Shown: positions 8,683 through 16,687 of the stretch, piece after piece
Numbering within the stretch: the stretch's first letter is position 1
Layout of the letters: every line of letters begins with the position of its first letter
Source: Mycolicibacterium frederiksbergense
Lineage (GTDB): Bacteria > Actinomycetota > Actinomycetes > Mycobacteriales > Mycobacteriaceae
DNA length: 64,000 nt
Direction: 5' to 3'
Assembly (NCBI RefSeq): GCF_012223425.1
Contig: NZ_CP038799.1
Location: forward strand, 5,130,249-5,194,248
Notes under the pieces: generated by a model
Databases searched by the model: none
Told to the model about the DNA's origin: nothing
What the model saw: only the letters and a program-made list of their open reading frames with translations
Position numbers and translations under genes: made by a program

Positions 8683-9540
8683 CTACGGAGTGAACTCGGC
8701 GGGCAGCTGGATATCCGCGATCGCGAGGTTCTCCTCGAGATGGGCCACCGATGAGGTGCCCGGGATCAGGAGGACGTTGGGCGCGACCGACAGCGTCCAC
8801 GCCAGCACGATCTGGGCCGGCGTATAACCCAGCTCGGCCGCGGTCTGCCTGACGGCGGGATTGCCGAGCACCGGGTTGTCGGCGGTGAACCCAGAACCGA
8901 GCGGGAAGAACGGGACGAACGAGATGCCGTGCTCGGTACACAGGTCGAGCACAGGCTGCGAGGAACGGTCCAGGACATTGAAGGCGTTCTGCACGGTGAC
9001 GATCTCGGTGCGGTCCAACGCGATTCGCAGGTGTTCGATCGAGACGCTGGACAGGCCGATGCCCGCGATGAGGCCCTCGTCGCGGGCGGCGATCATGGCG
9101 GTCAGCTGACGGTCGAACAGCTCGCGCTCGACCGCGCCGACACTGCTGGGGTCACCGGAGTGGATGCGAAGATTCACGGCGGCGAGCCGATCGGTACCCA
9201 GGGTCTCCAGGTTGGCTTCGATGTCGGCGCGCAACTCGTCGGGTTGCTGTGCGGCAATCCACTCGCCCCCGTCGTTGCGACGTGCCCCGACCTTGCTGAC
9301 CAGCGCCAGGTTCGCGGGGTAGGGGTGAAGGGCTTCGCGGATGAGCTCGTTGGACACGTTGGGCCCGTAGAACTGCGCGGTGTCGATATGGTCGACGCCG
9401 AGTTCCACGGCCCGCTTGAGCACAGCGATGGCCTGATCGTGATCGCGCGGTGGCCCGATGACGCCGGGGCCGGGAAGCTGCATGGCCCCGAATCCGACGC
9501 GACTCACCGTGAAGGGGCCTAGCGGGAAGGTTGTCGTCAT
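8683..9540 (-). CDS. Aldo/keto reductase
   Basis: This 285-residue TIM-barrel NAD(P)H-dependent oxidoreductase has the aldo/keto reductase pattern. The opening VGFGAMQLPG is typical. The Asp of HIDTAQFYGP, the Tyr of the same stretch and the Lys of LVSKVGARR supply three of the catalytic tetrad, and the fourth position is in NLRIHSG. Cofactor-binding segments are IAGIGLSSVS, VTVQNAFNVLDR and LIPGTSSVAHLEENL. The family is broad (YdbC/PdxI-like members), so the substrate cannot be named. It is convergent with the katE region and faces the same way as acdS, 76 bp away. Confidence 0.88.
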   Translation of the reverse strand: MTTTFPLGPFTVSRVGFGAMQLPGPGVIGPPRDHDQAIAVLKRAVELGVDHIDTAQFYGPNVSNELIREALHPYPANLALVSKVGARRNDGGEWIAAQQPDELRADIEANLETLGTDRLAAVNLRIHSGDPSSVGAVERELFDRQLTAMIAARDEGLIAGIGLSSVSIEHLRIALDRTEIVTVQNAFNVLDRSSQPVLDLCTEHGISFVPFFPLGSGFTADNPVLGNPAVRQTAAELGYTPAQIVLAWTLSVAPNVLLIPGTSSVAHLEENLAIADIQLPAEFTP

Positions 9541-9616
9541 TTTTCGAACTACCTCGCCTTCGTCGGGGTTATTCCCCGAGCCCGTTGCGGGCTTGACGCC
9601 GACGATAGCCCGTCCT

Positions 9617-10621
9617 TCAGAAGATGCCGCTGTAGGCGTTCAGCGCCGGCTGGCCGCCGAGGTGTGCGTAGAGCACTGTGGAGGTGGGTCCGATCTGCCC
9701 GGACTGGACCAGGTCGATCAGTCCGGCCATGGACTTACCTTCGTAGACCGGGTCGAGGATGACGCCTTCGAGTCGGCCGGTCAGGGTGATCGCATCGATC
9801 GTGGATTGCACCGGTATGCCGTAGAGGTCGCCCGCCCAGCCCTCGAGAACGGTGATCTCGTCATCGCGGAGTTCACGGCCGAGGCCGATGAGCTCGGCGG
9901 TGTTGCGGGCGATACGTTCGACCTGGGCTCGGGTCTTCTCCAGGGTCGCCGAGGCGTCGATACCGATGATGCGCCGTGGCCGGTCCTGGCCGGCGAACCC
10001 CGCGATCATCCCGGCGTGGGTGGAGCCGGTCACGGTGCAGACCACGATCGTGTCGAAGAAGATGCCGAGGTCCCGTTCCTGCTGTTGGACTTCGTAGGCC
10101 CAACGGGCGAAGCCGAGTCCGCCCAGCCGGTGATCGGAGGCGCCGGCGGGGATGGCGTAGGGCGTGCCGCCCGCGCGTTTGACGTCCTCGATGGCGTTCT
10201 GCCAGCTGTCCTTGAAGCCGATGCCGAAGCCGGAGGGATCGAGTCGCACGTCTGCGCCCATGATGCGCGACAGCAGAATATTGCCGACCTTGTCGTTGAC
10301 GGAATCAGGCCAGTCGACCCACTTCTCTTGCACGAGCACGGCTTTCAGGCCCAGGCTGGCGGCGACGGCGGCCACCTGGCGGGTGTGGTTGGACTGGACG
10401 CCCCCGATCGAGACCAGCGTGTCGGCGCCCTGCTCGAGTGCCTCCGGGATCAGGTACTCCAGCTTTCGGGTCTTGTTGCCGCCGTAGGCCAGCCCGGCGT
10501 TGACATCCTCGCGCTTGGCCCAGATCTCCGCGCCACCGAGGAACTGGCTCAGGCGGCGTAGCGGGTGGACGGGGCTCGGGCCGAACGTCAGCGGATAGCG
10601 CTGGAAGTCTTCGATAACCAT
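9617..10621 (-). CDS. acdS: 1-aminocyclopropane-1-carboxylate (ACC) deaminase
   Basis: This 334-residue PLP enzyme cleaves ACC, the plant ethylene precursor, to 2-oxobutyrate and ammonia. It aligns closely with Pseudomonas AcdS along its whole length ([31 protein letters not shown] with the PLP lysine at residue 50, [40 protein letters not shown] and [15 protein letters not shown]). The Tyr-Glu of DPVYEGKSM and the Leu of LYAHLGG are at positions that separate true ACC deaminases from D-cysteine desulfhydrases. It is divergent from a TPP enzyme, with a palindrome 38 bp upstream of its start. Confidence 0.93.
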   Translation of the reverse strand: MVIEDFQRYPLTFGPSPVHPLRRLSQFLGGAEIWAKREDVNAGLAYGGNKTRKLEYLIPEALEQGADTLVSIGGVQSNHTRQVAAVAASLGLKAVLVQEKWVDWPDSVNDKVGNILLSRIMGADVRLDPSGFGIGFKDSWQNAIEDVKRAGGTPYAIPAGASDHRLGGLGFARWAYEVQQQERDLGIFFDTIVVCTVTGSTHAGMIAGFAGQDRPRRIIGIDASATLEKTRAQVERIARNTAELIGLGRELRDDEITVLEGWAGDLYGIPVQSTIDAITLTGRLEGVILDPVYEGKSMAGLIDLVQSGQIGPTSTVLYAHLGGQPALNAYSGIF

Positions 10622-10658
10622 GGGTATCTCCTGGGACGCTGGACGTGGCCGCTGTGAA

Positions 10659-10674
10659 ATGCAATATATCGCAT
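10659..10674. promoter_or_regulatory. Palindromic operator-like site upstream of acdS
   Basis: The 16-bp sequence ATGCAATATATCGCAT is a near-perfect palindrome (only one symmetric base pair deviates), AT-rich in GC-rich surroundings, 38 bp before the acdS start codon. It would suit a dimeric regulator of the GntR or Lrp type controlling acdS. No such regulator gene lies beside it. The rest of the 294-bp divergent region (10622-10915) shows no gene. Confidence 0.55.
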
Positions 10675-10915
10675 GGCGGCGACGATGGCAGCGGAGGGTT
10701 CACCGAGGCATGCCGAGTTCTTGGCGAGGTCGATTTCGAAAGAACAGCACCCGGGCACCTCCGTTGCTGACCCGAGCCATCTCCTCGAAGAGCCGAACAC
10801 CGTCGAAAATGCCCGCCGAAGAGGGCATTTCGATCCGCCGACGTGGATGGTACGGCCCGGCCGTATCGCCGTGGCGACTCCATCGGGGGATTGCGGGCTG
10901 TGGTTAGCTGAAGTG

Positions 10916-12577
10916 GTGTCTGATGCCGGTCGCACCACCGCAGAGTTGATCGTCGAATGCCTGGAGAACGAAGGGGTCACCCATGTGTTCGGCATCCCCG
11001 GCGAGGAGAACATCCTGCTCATCGAGGCGCTGTCGAGGTCATCGATCGAGTACGTCCTCACCCGCCATGAGCAGGGTGCGTCGTTCATGGCGGAGGTTTA
11101 CGGTCGACTGACCGGCAAGGCCGGGGTGTGCTCGGCGACCCTGGGGCCCGGCGCGATCAACCTGCTGCTCGGCGTTGCTGATGCCACCACGAATTCCACT
11201 CCGGTGCTGGCGCTTTCAGCACAAGTAGGAATGCGGCGCAGTTACAAGGAGTCGCATCAGAGTGTGGATCTGGTGTCGATGTTCGCGCCCGTCACCAAGT
11301 GGTCGGCGCTGGTCGCCACGCCGGGTTCGGTGCCGGAGATGGTCCGCAAGGCCTTCAAGCTCGCGCAGACCGAGCGTCCCGGAGCGGTGTACCTCGCGGT
11401 GCCCGAAGACGTCGAAGACGCGGCAGCGCCCGCAGACACCACCGCACTGCGCATCAACGTGCCGCGCCCGGACGACCCGTCGGAAAAGCAGATTGCGCGG
11501 GCGGCGGCGATCCTGAACTCGGCGCGCAATCCGGTGCTGCTCGCCGGCCACGGCGCGGCCCGCGGCGGGGCCTCCGCGGCGGTGCGACGTTTCGCGGAGA
11601 CACTCGGAATGCCGGTGGCCACCACATTTCACGGCAAGGGCGTGATGCCCGATGACCATCCCTTGGCCCTGGGCGCGGTCGGGTTCATGCGCCACGATTA
11701 CGCCAACTTCGGTTTCGACCAGGCCGATGTCATCGTCGCTGCCGGCTACGAACTGCAGGAATTCGATCCGGTCCGGATCAACCCGCGTGGGGACACCAAG
11801 ATCATTCACGTGCACCGGTTTCCGGCTGAAGTCGATGTCCACTACGACGTCGCCGTGGGGTTGCACGCCGACATCGGGCAGTGCCTGGACGCGCTCGCCG
11901 CCGCGGCCGACCGCGACGAGCTGTATTCGTCGGGCCAGGAACGCATCCGCGGCCTGCTGGCCGAGGAACTCGATCGTGGCCGCGCCGATGACAGCTTCCC
12001 GTTGACCCCTGCGCGCATCGTCGCCGACACCCGTGCCGCCTTGGCGCGCGAGGACATCGCGCTGGTGGACACCGGTGCCTTGAAGATGTGGATGGCGCGG
12101 CTCTATCCCACCTACGAGCCGAACACCTGCCTGATCTCCAACGGGCTCTCCACGATGGGATGGACGGTGCCCGGCGCGATCGCCGCCAAGATCGCACGAC
12201 CTTCGGCCAATATCCTCGTCGCGACCGGGGATGGGTCGTTCCTGATGAACTCCCAGGAGATCGAGACGGCGCTGCGCGTCGGCACGCCGATGGTGATCCT
12301 CATCTGGGTGGATGACGCCTACGGTTTGATCAGCTGGAAGATGGACCTGGAGATCGGGCACAACGTGGACACCCGCTTCGGCAATCCCGACTTCGTGGCC
12401 TATGCCGAGAGTTTCGGCGCCACGGGGCATCGCATCTCTTCGGCCGGCGAGTTGTTGCCGACCCTGCGGGAAGCGTTGTCGGCGGACACCGTCAGCGTCA
12501 TCGCCTGCCCAGTGGACTACAGCGCGAACAGCGCCCTGATCGCCGCACTGGGAGAGCTCGACGAGTCCTGGTCGTGA
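10916..12577 (+). CDS. Thiamine-diphosphate enzyme, acetolactate synthase large-subunit family
   Basis: This 553-residue protein has the three-domain ThDP enzyme layout. The Pyr domain (TTAELIVECLENEGVTHVFG, HEQGASFMAEVYGRLTG with the catalytic Glu, GPGAINLLLGVADA) is at about 1-170. A central domain (NPVLLAGHGAARGG) follows at about 195-330. The PP domain with the ThDP/Mg motif GDGSFLMNSQEIETA lies after about 375. Acetolactate synthases join pyruvate to pyruvate or 2-oxobutyrate. The start is GTG 10916 (a GTG three bases earlier is equally possible), as homologues start near AGRTTAELI. It is divergent from acdS, whose product 2-oxobutyrate could be its substrate. No small regulatory subunit is adjacent. 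Confidence 0.85.
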   Translation: MSDAGRTTAELIVECLENEGVTHVFGIPGEENILLIEALSRSSIEYVLTRHEQGASFMAEVYGRLTGKAGVCSATLGPGAINLLLGVADATTNSTPVLALSAQVGMRRSYKESHQSVDLVSMFAPVTKWSALVATPGSVPEMVRKAFKLAQTERPGAVYLAVPEDVEDAAAPADTTALRINVPRPDDPSEKQIARAAAILNSARNPVLLAGHGAARGGASAAVRRFAETLGMPVATTFHGKGVMPDDHPLALGAVGFMRHDYANFGFDQADVIVAAGYELQEFDPVRINPRGDTKIIHVHRFPAEVDVHYDVAVGLHADIGQCLDALAAAADRDELYSSGQERIRGLLAEELDRGRADDSFPLTPARIVADTRAALAREDIALVDTGALKMWMARLYPTYEPNTCLISNGLSTMGWTVPGAIAAKIARPSANILVATGDGSFLMNSQEIETALRVGTPMVILIWVDDAYGLISWKMDLEIGHNVDTRFGNPDFVAYAESFGATGHRISSAGELLPTLREALSADTVSVIACPVDYSANSALIAALGELDESWS

Positions 12578-12660
12578 GTTCTGCCGGCACGCCCTCTCGA
12601 GACCGTCTTGGAAGCCGTTGTCATAAAGCGCTTTACGTCACCGTCCGCAGATGCGCCGTG

Positions 12661-13245
12661 TCAGGCACTCAGACCGGTGGTGAGAATGGCGGCAAGTTCG
12701 CGATAGGCGCTCGCGTCATCGAGTCCGGTATTGGCGCGCACGGTGCGTTGCTGGATGCGCACCATCATGGTGGCGGCAAGATCGGCCGCGAACGCGGCAT
12801 GCACATCGCGGAATTCGCCGCCGGCGACACCGGCGGCGATGATGTCCTGGACCCGGCCCGCCGCGAGCGCGGTATTGCGTTCGTACACATCGCGAGAGGG
12901 CGGGAAGGCGTCCAGGTCGGCCATGAATTGATCCGACGCCGCATCGAGCGCCGTTCCGACCGCCGATAGATACGCGGAGATCTGGGCGCGCGCGCCATCG
13001 GCCTCGGCGACTTCGGCCTCGACATCGGCGGTCGCACGGCGGAAGAAATGCACCGTCGCCATCTGCACGAGCTGCTCCTTGCTGCCGGCCAGGGTGTACA
13101 GCGTCGACTTGGAGCAGCGCAGTCGTGCCGCGATGTCGTCGAGGGTCAGATGCGCGAATCCCTCGGCCAAGAACAGCGCGATGAGGGTGTCGAAAAGCAC
13201 CCCGCGTCGCCGGGTGCCGAATGCGTGTTCTGAAGATCCACTCAC
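12661..13245 (-). CDS. TetR-family transcriptional regulator
   Basis: The 194-residue protein has an N-terminal helix-turn-helix at about residues 15-60 (LFLAEGFAHLTLDDIAARL, CSKSTLYTLAGSKEQLV), in which LYTLAGSK replaces the usual LYYHFPSK. The remainder is an all-helical ligand domain with a family-typical C-terminus. Its stop is 84 bp past the convergent TPP-enzyme gene. An inverted repeat just upstream of its start is a candidate autoregulatory site. Its targets are not evident. Confidence 0.85.
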   Translation of the reverse strand: MSGSSEHAFGTRRRGVLFDTLIALFLAEGFAHLTLDDIAARLRCSKSTLYTLAGSKEQLVQMATVHFFRRATADVEAEVAEADGARAQISAYLSAVGTALDAASDQFMADLDAFPPSRDVYERNTALAAGRVQDIIAAGVAGGEFRDVHAAFAADLAATMMVRIQQRTVRANTGLDDASAYRELAAILTTGLSA

Positions 13246-13253
13246 GGCGTGAT

Positions 13254-13279
13254 GGTACTGCAGCGAGTTGAGCAGTACC
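13254..13279. promoter_or_regulatory. Operator-like inverted repeat before the TetR gene
   Basis: Perfect 8-bp arms GGTACTGC (13254-13261) and GCAGTACC (13272-13279) with a 10-nt spacer begin 9 bp before the TetR start. The placement is typical for autorepression. The region from here to 13411 holds only a 20-codon open frame (13312-13374) that I do not call a gene. Confidence 0.6.
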
Positions 13280-13411
13280 GATATGCGAATGTGTGATGAA
13301 TCGGTGGGACGATGTCGGTCAGCGAGGCCGAGGACATCATCATGGACCGGCTGGCCGACATGGTCGCCGTGTGACCGGGCAGTTGCCTGGCGGAATCGCT
13401 TGAACGACGGG

Positions 13412-14275
13412 TTATTTCGTCAGCGTGAACTGCCCGACGTCGATCAGGCCGCTGCGGAACAGCGGCGGGCAGCCGAGTAGGTACTTCATGTAGCGGTCGT
13501 AGACCTCCTGGGACTGCAGGGCGATGGCTTCGTCCTTGCGTGCCTCCAGCGCCGCGGACCAGTAGTCCAGGGTCGTGGGGTAGTGGGGCTGCAAAGACTG
13601 GAACCGGGTCACGGTGAAACCGGGCTTCACGGCGTGCGCGTTGACCATCCGCACCGACGGCAGCCGGCCGCCGGGGAAGATCTCGCGGACCATGAACAGG
13701 CAGAACCGGGCCATCTCCATGCTCAGCGGGATGGCTTTTTCACGGACCTCGTCGGGATGCAGACCCAGGATGGTGTGCAGCAGCAGGATGCCGTCGTCCG
13801 GCATCGCGTTGTAGGCGAAGTCGAAGAAATCGTCGTAGCGATCGAAGCCGAAATGCTCGAAGGCGCCGATCGACACGATGCGATCCACCGGCTCGTCGAA
13901 TTGTTCCCAACCACGCAACTCGACCCGCTTGGAGCTCGGGCTCTCCGATGCGGCGAACAACTGCTCGACGTGCGCCTGCTGGTTCGCGCTGAGGGTCAAC
14001 CCGATCACGTTGACGTCGTAGCGTTCCAGCGCGCGGTTCAGCGTCGAGCCCCAGCCGCACCCGACGTCGAGCAGCGTCATACCCGGCTGCAGATCGAGCT
14101 TGCCCAGGGCCAGGTCGATTTTGGCGATCTGCGCCTCTTGCAGCGTCATGTCGTCGCGCTCGAAGTAGGCGCAACTGTAGGTCTGAGTCGGGTCCAGGAA
14201 CAGCCGGAAGAAATCGTCGGACAGGTCGTAGTGCGCCTGCACGTTCTCGAAGTGCGGCTTCAGCTGCTTGGACAT
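13412..14275 (-). CDS. Mycolic-acid-type cyclopropane fatty acid synthase (CmaA/PcaA/MmaA family)
   Basis: This 287-residue SAM-dependent methyltransferase is of the size and pattern of mycobacterial cyclopropane and mycolic acid methyltransferases. It opens with LKPHFENVQAHYDLSDDFF, has PTQTYSCAYFERDDMTLQEA, the SAM motif LLDVGCGWGS, GLTLSANQ, GAFEHFG with the catalytic Glu, and EIFPGGRLPS. Such enzymes modify double bonds of mycolic acid chains in the cell envelope. Which position or group it installs cannot be read from sequence alone. It is divergent from the GGDEF gene across 234 bp. Confidence 0.9.
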   Translation of the reverse strand: MSKQLKPHFENVQAHYDLSDDFFRLFLDPTQTYSCAYFERDDMTLQEAQIAKIDLALGKLDLQPGMTLLDVGCGWGSTLNRALERYDVNVIGLTLSANQQAHVEQLFAASESPSSKRVELRGWEQFDEPVDRIVSIGAFEHFGFDRYDDFFDFAYNAMPDDGILLLHTILGLHPDEVREKAIPLSMEMARFCLFMVREIFPGGRLPSVRMVNAHAVKPGFTVTRFQSLQPHYPTTLDYWSAALEARKDEAIALQSQEVYDRYMKYLLGCPPLFRSGLIDVGQFTLTK

Positions 14276-14509
14276 TGGCGTGAGAGCCTTCCTGAAAGTC
14301 CGGCAGCGATCACACAGGTTCCCCGACCGTGCGCCACCCGGATGGTTCCGACGTTAGTCCCTTTCGGGGTTCTCCGACGGCTAACGATTGCTGCCGATCC
14401 GAAAACGGATATCCTTCGCGGTGAATTGACGGCGCCCCGACGTGGCGAGGCGTCACGGCATGAAGGGCCTCAAGGGCTGGTTCAGAGAAGGCAGCATCGG
14501 GGGAACGGA

Positions 14510-15619
14510 TTGCCGAAGTATTCGATCAGTTTCGCGGTATTCGCTCGCCTCATACGTGCCTGGTGGAGCGAGCCGGTCGCCTATGCCACCCAGGTGCAGT
14601 ACTTCACCAAGCGGACCATGTCCAAGACGATCCAGGTGGCGATCGGCGTCGGCACCGGCATCGACGGGATCGTCTCGCTGGTGCTGCTGTGGCCGGCCGC
14701 CGGTAACCCCGCGTCCGGTGCCGCCATGGCGACGTTCGCCGCTCTCCAAATTGTGTGGGGGCTTGCGTGGTGTGTCCTGCCCTGGCCCACGCGGTGGATT
14801 TCGCTCGCCTTCGTCGTATCCGCCGATATCGCGATCGCCGCGGTGGTGCTGCTGGATGGGAGCTGGCTGTTCGCGCTGTTCGGTTGGTACTTCTTCGCTC
14901 TGATGTCGGTGTACGTGATGTTCTTCGACGGCGCGAAACTAGCTGTGGGGCACGCCCTGTGGGTGGTGCTCACGGCATGCTTGTTCGTCACCGGCACCGG
15001 CTCGGCGTTCGGCGGCCTCAACCCCCTGGTGACGACACTCGTGTGGGTGGTGCCGATGGCCGCGGCGCCATTGGGCATCCAGTGCGGCATCTGGGCCATG
15101 CGCAACGATGCCTACGAGGCGGTCACCGACCCGCTGACCGGATTGCTCAACCGGCGCGGACTGCACCTGCACATCGACGACCTCTTGCACGGCAGCTCCT
15201 CCGACGAGGCAGAGGTGGACGTCATGGTGGTGGATCTCGACCGTTTCAAGGACATCAACGATGCCTACGGCCATCCCATCGGCGACGAGGTTCTGATCCG
15301 TAGCGCGCGACGTATCAAGGCCGCCGTGCGCGGCAGCGCGTTGGTGGCCCGCGTCGGCGGTGAGGAATTCGTCGTCATCGATCTGGCCGAACCGGACCGC
15401 ACGGAGCGTGAATCGGACCGCGTGCGCGATGCGATCGCCGCTCCCGCGGACCCGCCGATCACCGCCAGTGTCGGTGTCACCAGTGTCGCGGTCGCCGACC
15501 TCGGCGATCGCGGCGTCGATTCGGTGACCGTGCTCGACACCATCATCGAACGCGCCGACCGAGCGATGTTCGACGCCAAACGCGACGGCGGCAACGCGAC
15601 GATCCGCATTCGGCCCTGA
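14510..15619 (+). CDS. Membrane diguanylate cyclase (GGDEF domain)
   Basis: The 369-residue protein has about six hydrophobic segments in its first 200 residues (for example ISLAFVVSADIAIAAVVLL), then a GGDEF domain starting at DPLTGLLNRRGL, with VVDLDRFKDIND and the active-site signature RVGGEEF at about residue 283. It should make cyclic di-GMP from GTP at the membrane. The RxxD inhibitory site is absent before GGEEF. I chose TTG 14510, preceded by GGGGGAA, because related actinobacterial proteins begin with an RLIRAWWSEP-like segment. An ATG at 14620 is the alternative. It is convergent with the Ddn-like gene. Confidence 0.88.
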   Translation: MPKYSISFAVFARLIRAWWSEPVAYATQVQYFTKRTMSKTIQVAIGVGTGIDGIVSLVLLWPAAGNPASGAAMATFAALQIVWGLAWCVLPWPTRWISLAFVVSADIAIAAVVLLDGSWLFALFGWYFFALMSVYVMFFDGAKLAVGHALWVVLTACLFVTGTGSAFGGLNPLVTTLVWVVPMAAAPLGIQCGIWAMRNDAYEAVTDPLTGLLNRRGLHLHIDDLLHGSSSDEAEVDVMVVDLDRFKDINDAYGHPIGDEVLIRSARRIKAAVRGSALVARVGGEEFVVIDLAEPDRTERESDRVRDAIAAPADPPITASVGVTSVAVADLGDRGVDSVTVLDTIIERADRAMFDAKRDGGNATIRIRP

Positions 15620-15641
15620 CCGCGCATGTCGGCGTCGCCCG

Positions 15642-16064
15642 TCAGGAGACCCTGACCAGCTCCACCACCGGGATGACGCGCTCGGTCTTGCGCTGGTACT
15701 CGCCGAATTGCGGTTCGACGGCAACCTGTTTCGCGTAGACACCGTCGCGTTCGTCGCCCTCCAGGACCCGTGCGGTCGCCGCGAAGGTATCGCTGCCGAT
15801 CTCGACGGTGATGTCCGGATGGGCAAGGAGGTTGCGGTACCAGTCGGGGTGGGTATCGGCTCCGCCCTTGCTGGCGAAGATGTAGATTCGGCCGTCGTCC
15901 AGCAGCGGCACCAGCGGTGCGATGCGTTCGATTCCGGACTTGGCGCCGGTGTGATGCACCAGGACCAGGGGCTTGCCCTCGAACACCCCGCCCGCCTTGC
16001 CGCCGGTCTCCCGGAATTCGGTGATCACGGCGTTGTTCATCTGGTCGAATTCGTGCTTTTCCAT
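15642..16064 (-). CDS. Deazaflavin (F420)-dependent nitroreductase-family protein (Ddn-like)
   Basis: This 140-residue protein has the split beta-barrel signature of the Ddn/PF04075 family: NNAVITEFRETGGKAGG, LVLVHHTGAKSG, RIAPLVPLLDDGR, YIFASKGGADTHPDWYRNLL and the closing PVVELVRV. Family members use coenzyme F420, which mycobacteria make, to reduce quinones or other compounds. The start at 16064 (MEKHEFDQ) fits the family; a longer frame upstream would cross its promoter. Its promoter region ends close to the left side of the IS110 element. Confidence 0.9.
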   Translation of the reverse strand: MEKHEFDQMNNAVITEFRETGGKAGGVFEGKPLVLVHHTGAKSGIERIAPLVPLLDDGRIYIFASKGGADTHPDWYRNLLAHPDITVEIGSDTFAATARVLEGDERDGVYAKQVAVEPQFGEYQRKTERVIPVVELVRVS

Positions 16065-16128
16065 CTGCCCAACGGTAGTACTGCTAGACGGTATGAGGTG
16101 ACCGTCGGCTGTTGTCGGGGGTTGCGGG

Positions 16129-16213
16129 CCGGGGCCTCGCTCACCCATGTTCGTGGGTTACCGGGTGGGTAGTGGGCCCGCCCGGTCTATCCAACAGTGT
16201 TGGGAGGCCCCGG
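16129..16213 (+). ncRNA. Structured leader of the IS110 recombinase gene (candidate bridge RNA or RBS-sequestering fold)
   Basis: A perfect 10-bp closing stem, CCGGGGCCTC (16129-16138) with GAGGCCCCGG (16204-16213), encloses three hairpins. These are 16143-16148/16153-16158 (loop GTTC), a 10-bp stem 16160-16169/16177-16186 with one G-U pair, and 16191-16195/16199-16203 (loop AGT). IS110 elements are known to encode a bridge RNA in the non-coding region before the recombinase gene. The closing stem also covers the ribosome binding site and the first base of the GTG start, so translational control is an alternative reading. Seen: the pairings. Inferred: the function. Confidence 0.5.
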
Positions 16214-16550
16214 TGTTCACTGAGCGTACGAGTATTGGGCTGGACGTGCACGCACGTTCGGTCGCGGCGGCAGCAATCGATGGGATGACCGGTCAGGTGA
16301 CCCAGACCCGGTTGACGCCGTCTTACGAGCACATCCAGGACTGGATCAAACAGATGCCTGGTCCGGTGGCGGTTGCCTACGAGGCCGGCCCCACGGGTTT
16401 TGGACTGTATCGCGCACTGACCAGTGCAGGAATTCGGTGCGAGGTGCTCGCACCATCGAAGCTGCAGAAACCCGCCGGAGATCGGGTGAAGACCGATGCT
16501 CGCGACGCCTTGCACTTGGCCCGGCTGCTGCGCTTAGACGAGGTCACCTC

Positions 16551-16577
16551 GGTTGCGTCCAGCAGAGTGGTGTACGA
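16551..16577 (+). repeat. Left terminal inverted repeat of IS copy 2
   Basis: Same 27 bases as the left end of copy 1, directly following target duplication GTCACCTC. Confidence 0.85.
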
Positions 16578-16687
16578 GTCGGACCTGATCGGCGGTACCG
16601 GCGTGTCGTAGCCGAATGATTGAAGGTCATCGCGTGATTCTTCGAGAGACCGACCAAAGTCACTCGAGCAAAGAAGGAACACACGCG

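Noticed and set aside
13312-13374. 20-codon open frame between TetR and cyclopropane synthase
   Set aside because: Too short, no homologue recognised; the surrounding frames are stopped. It might be a remnant.
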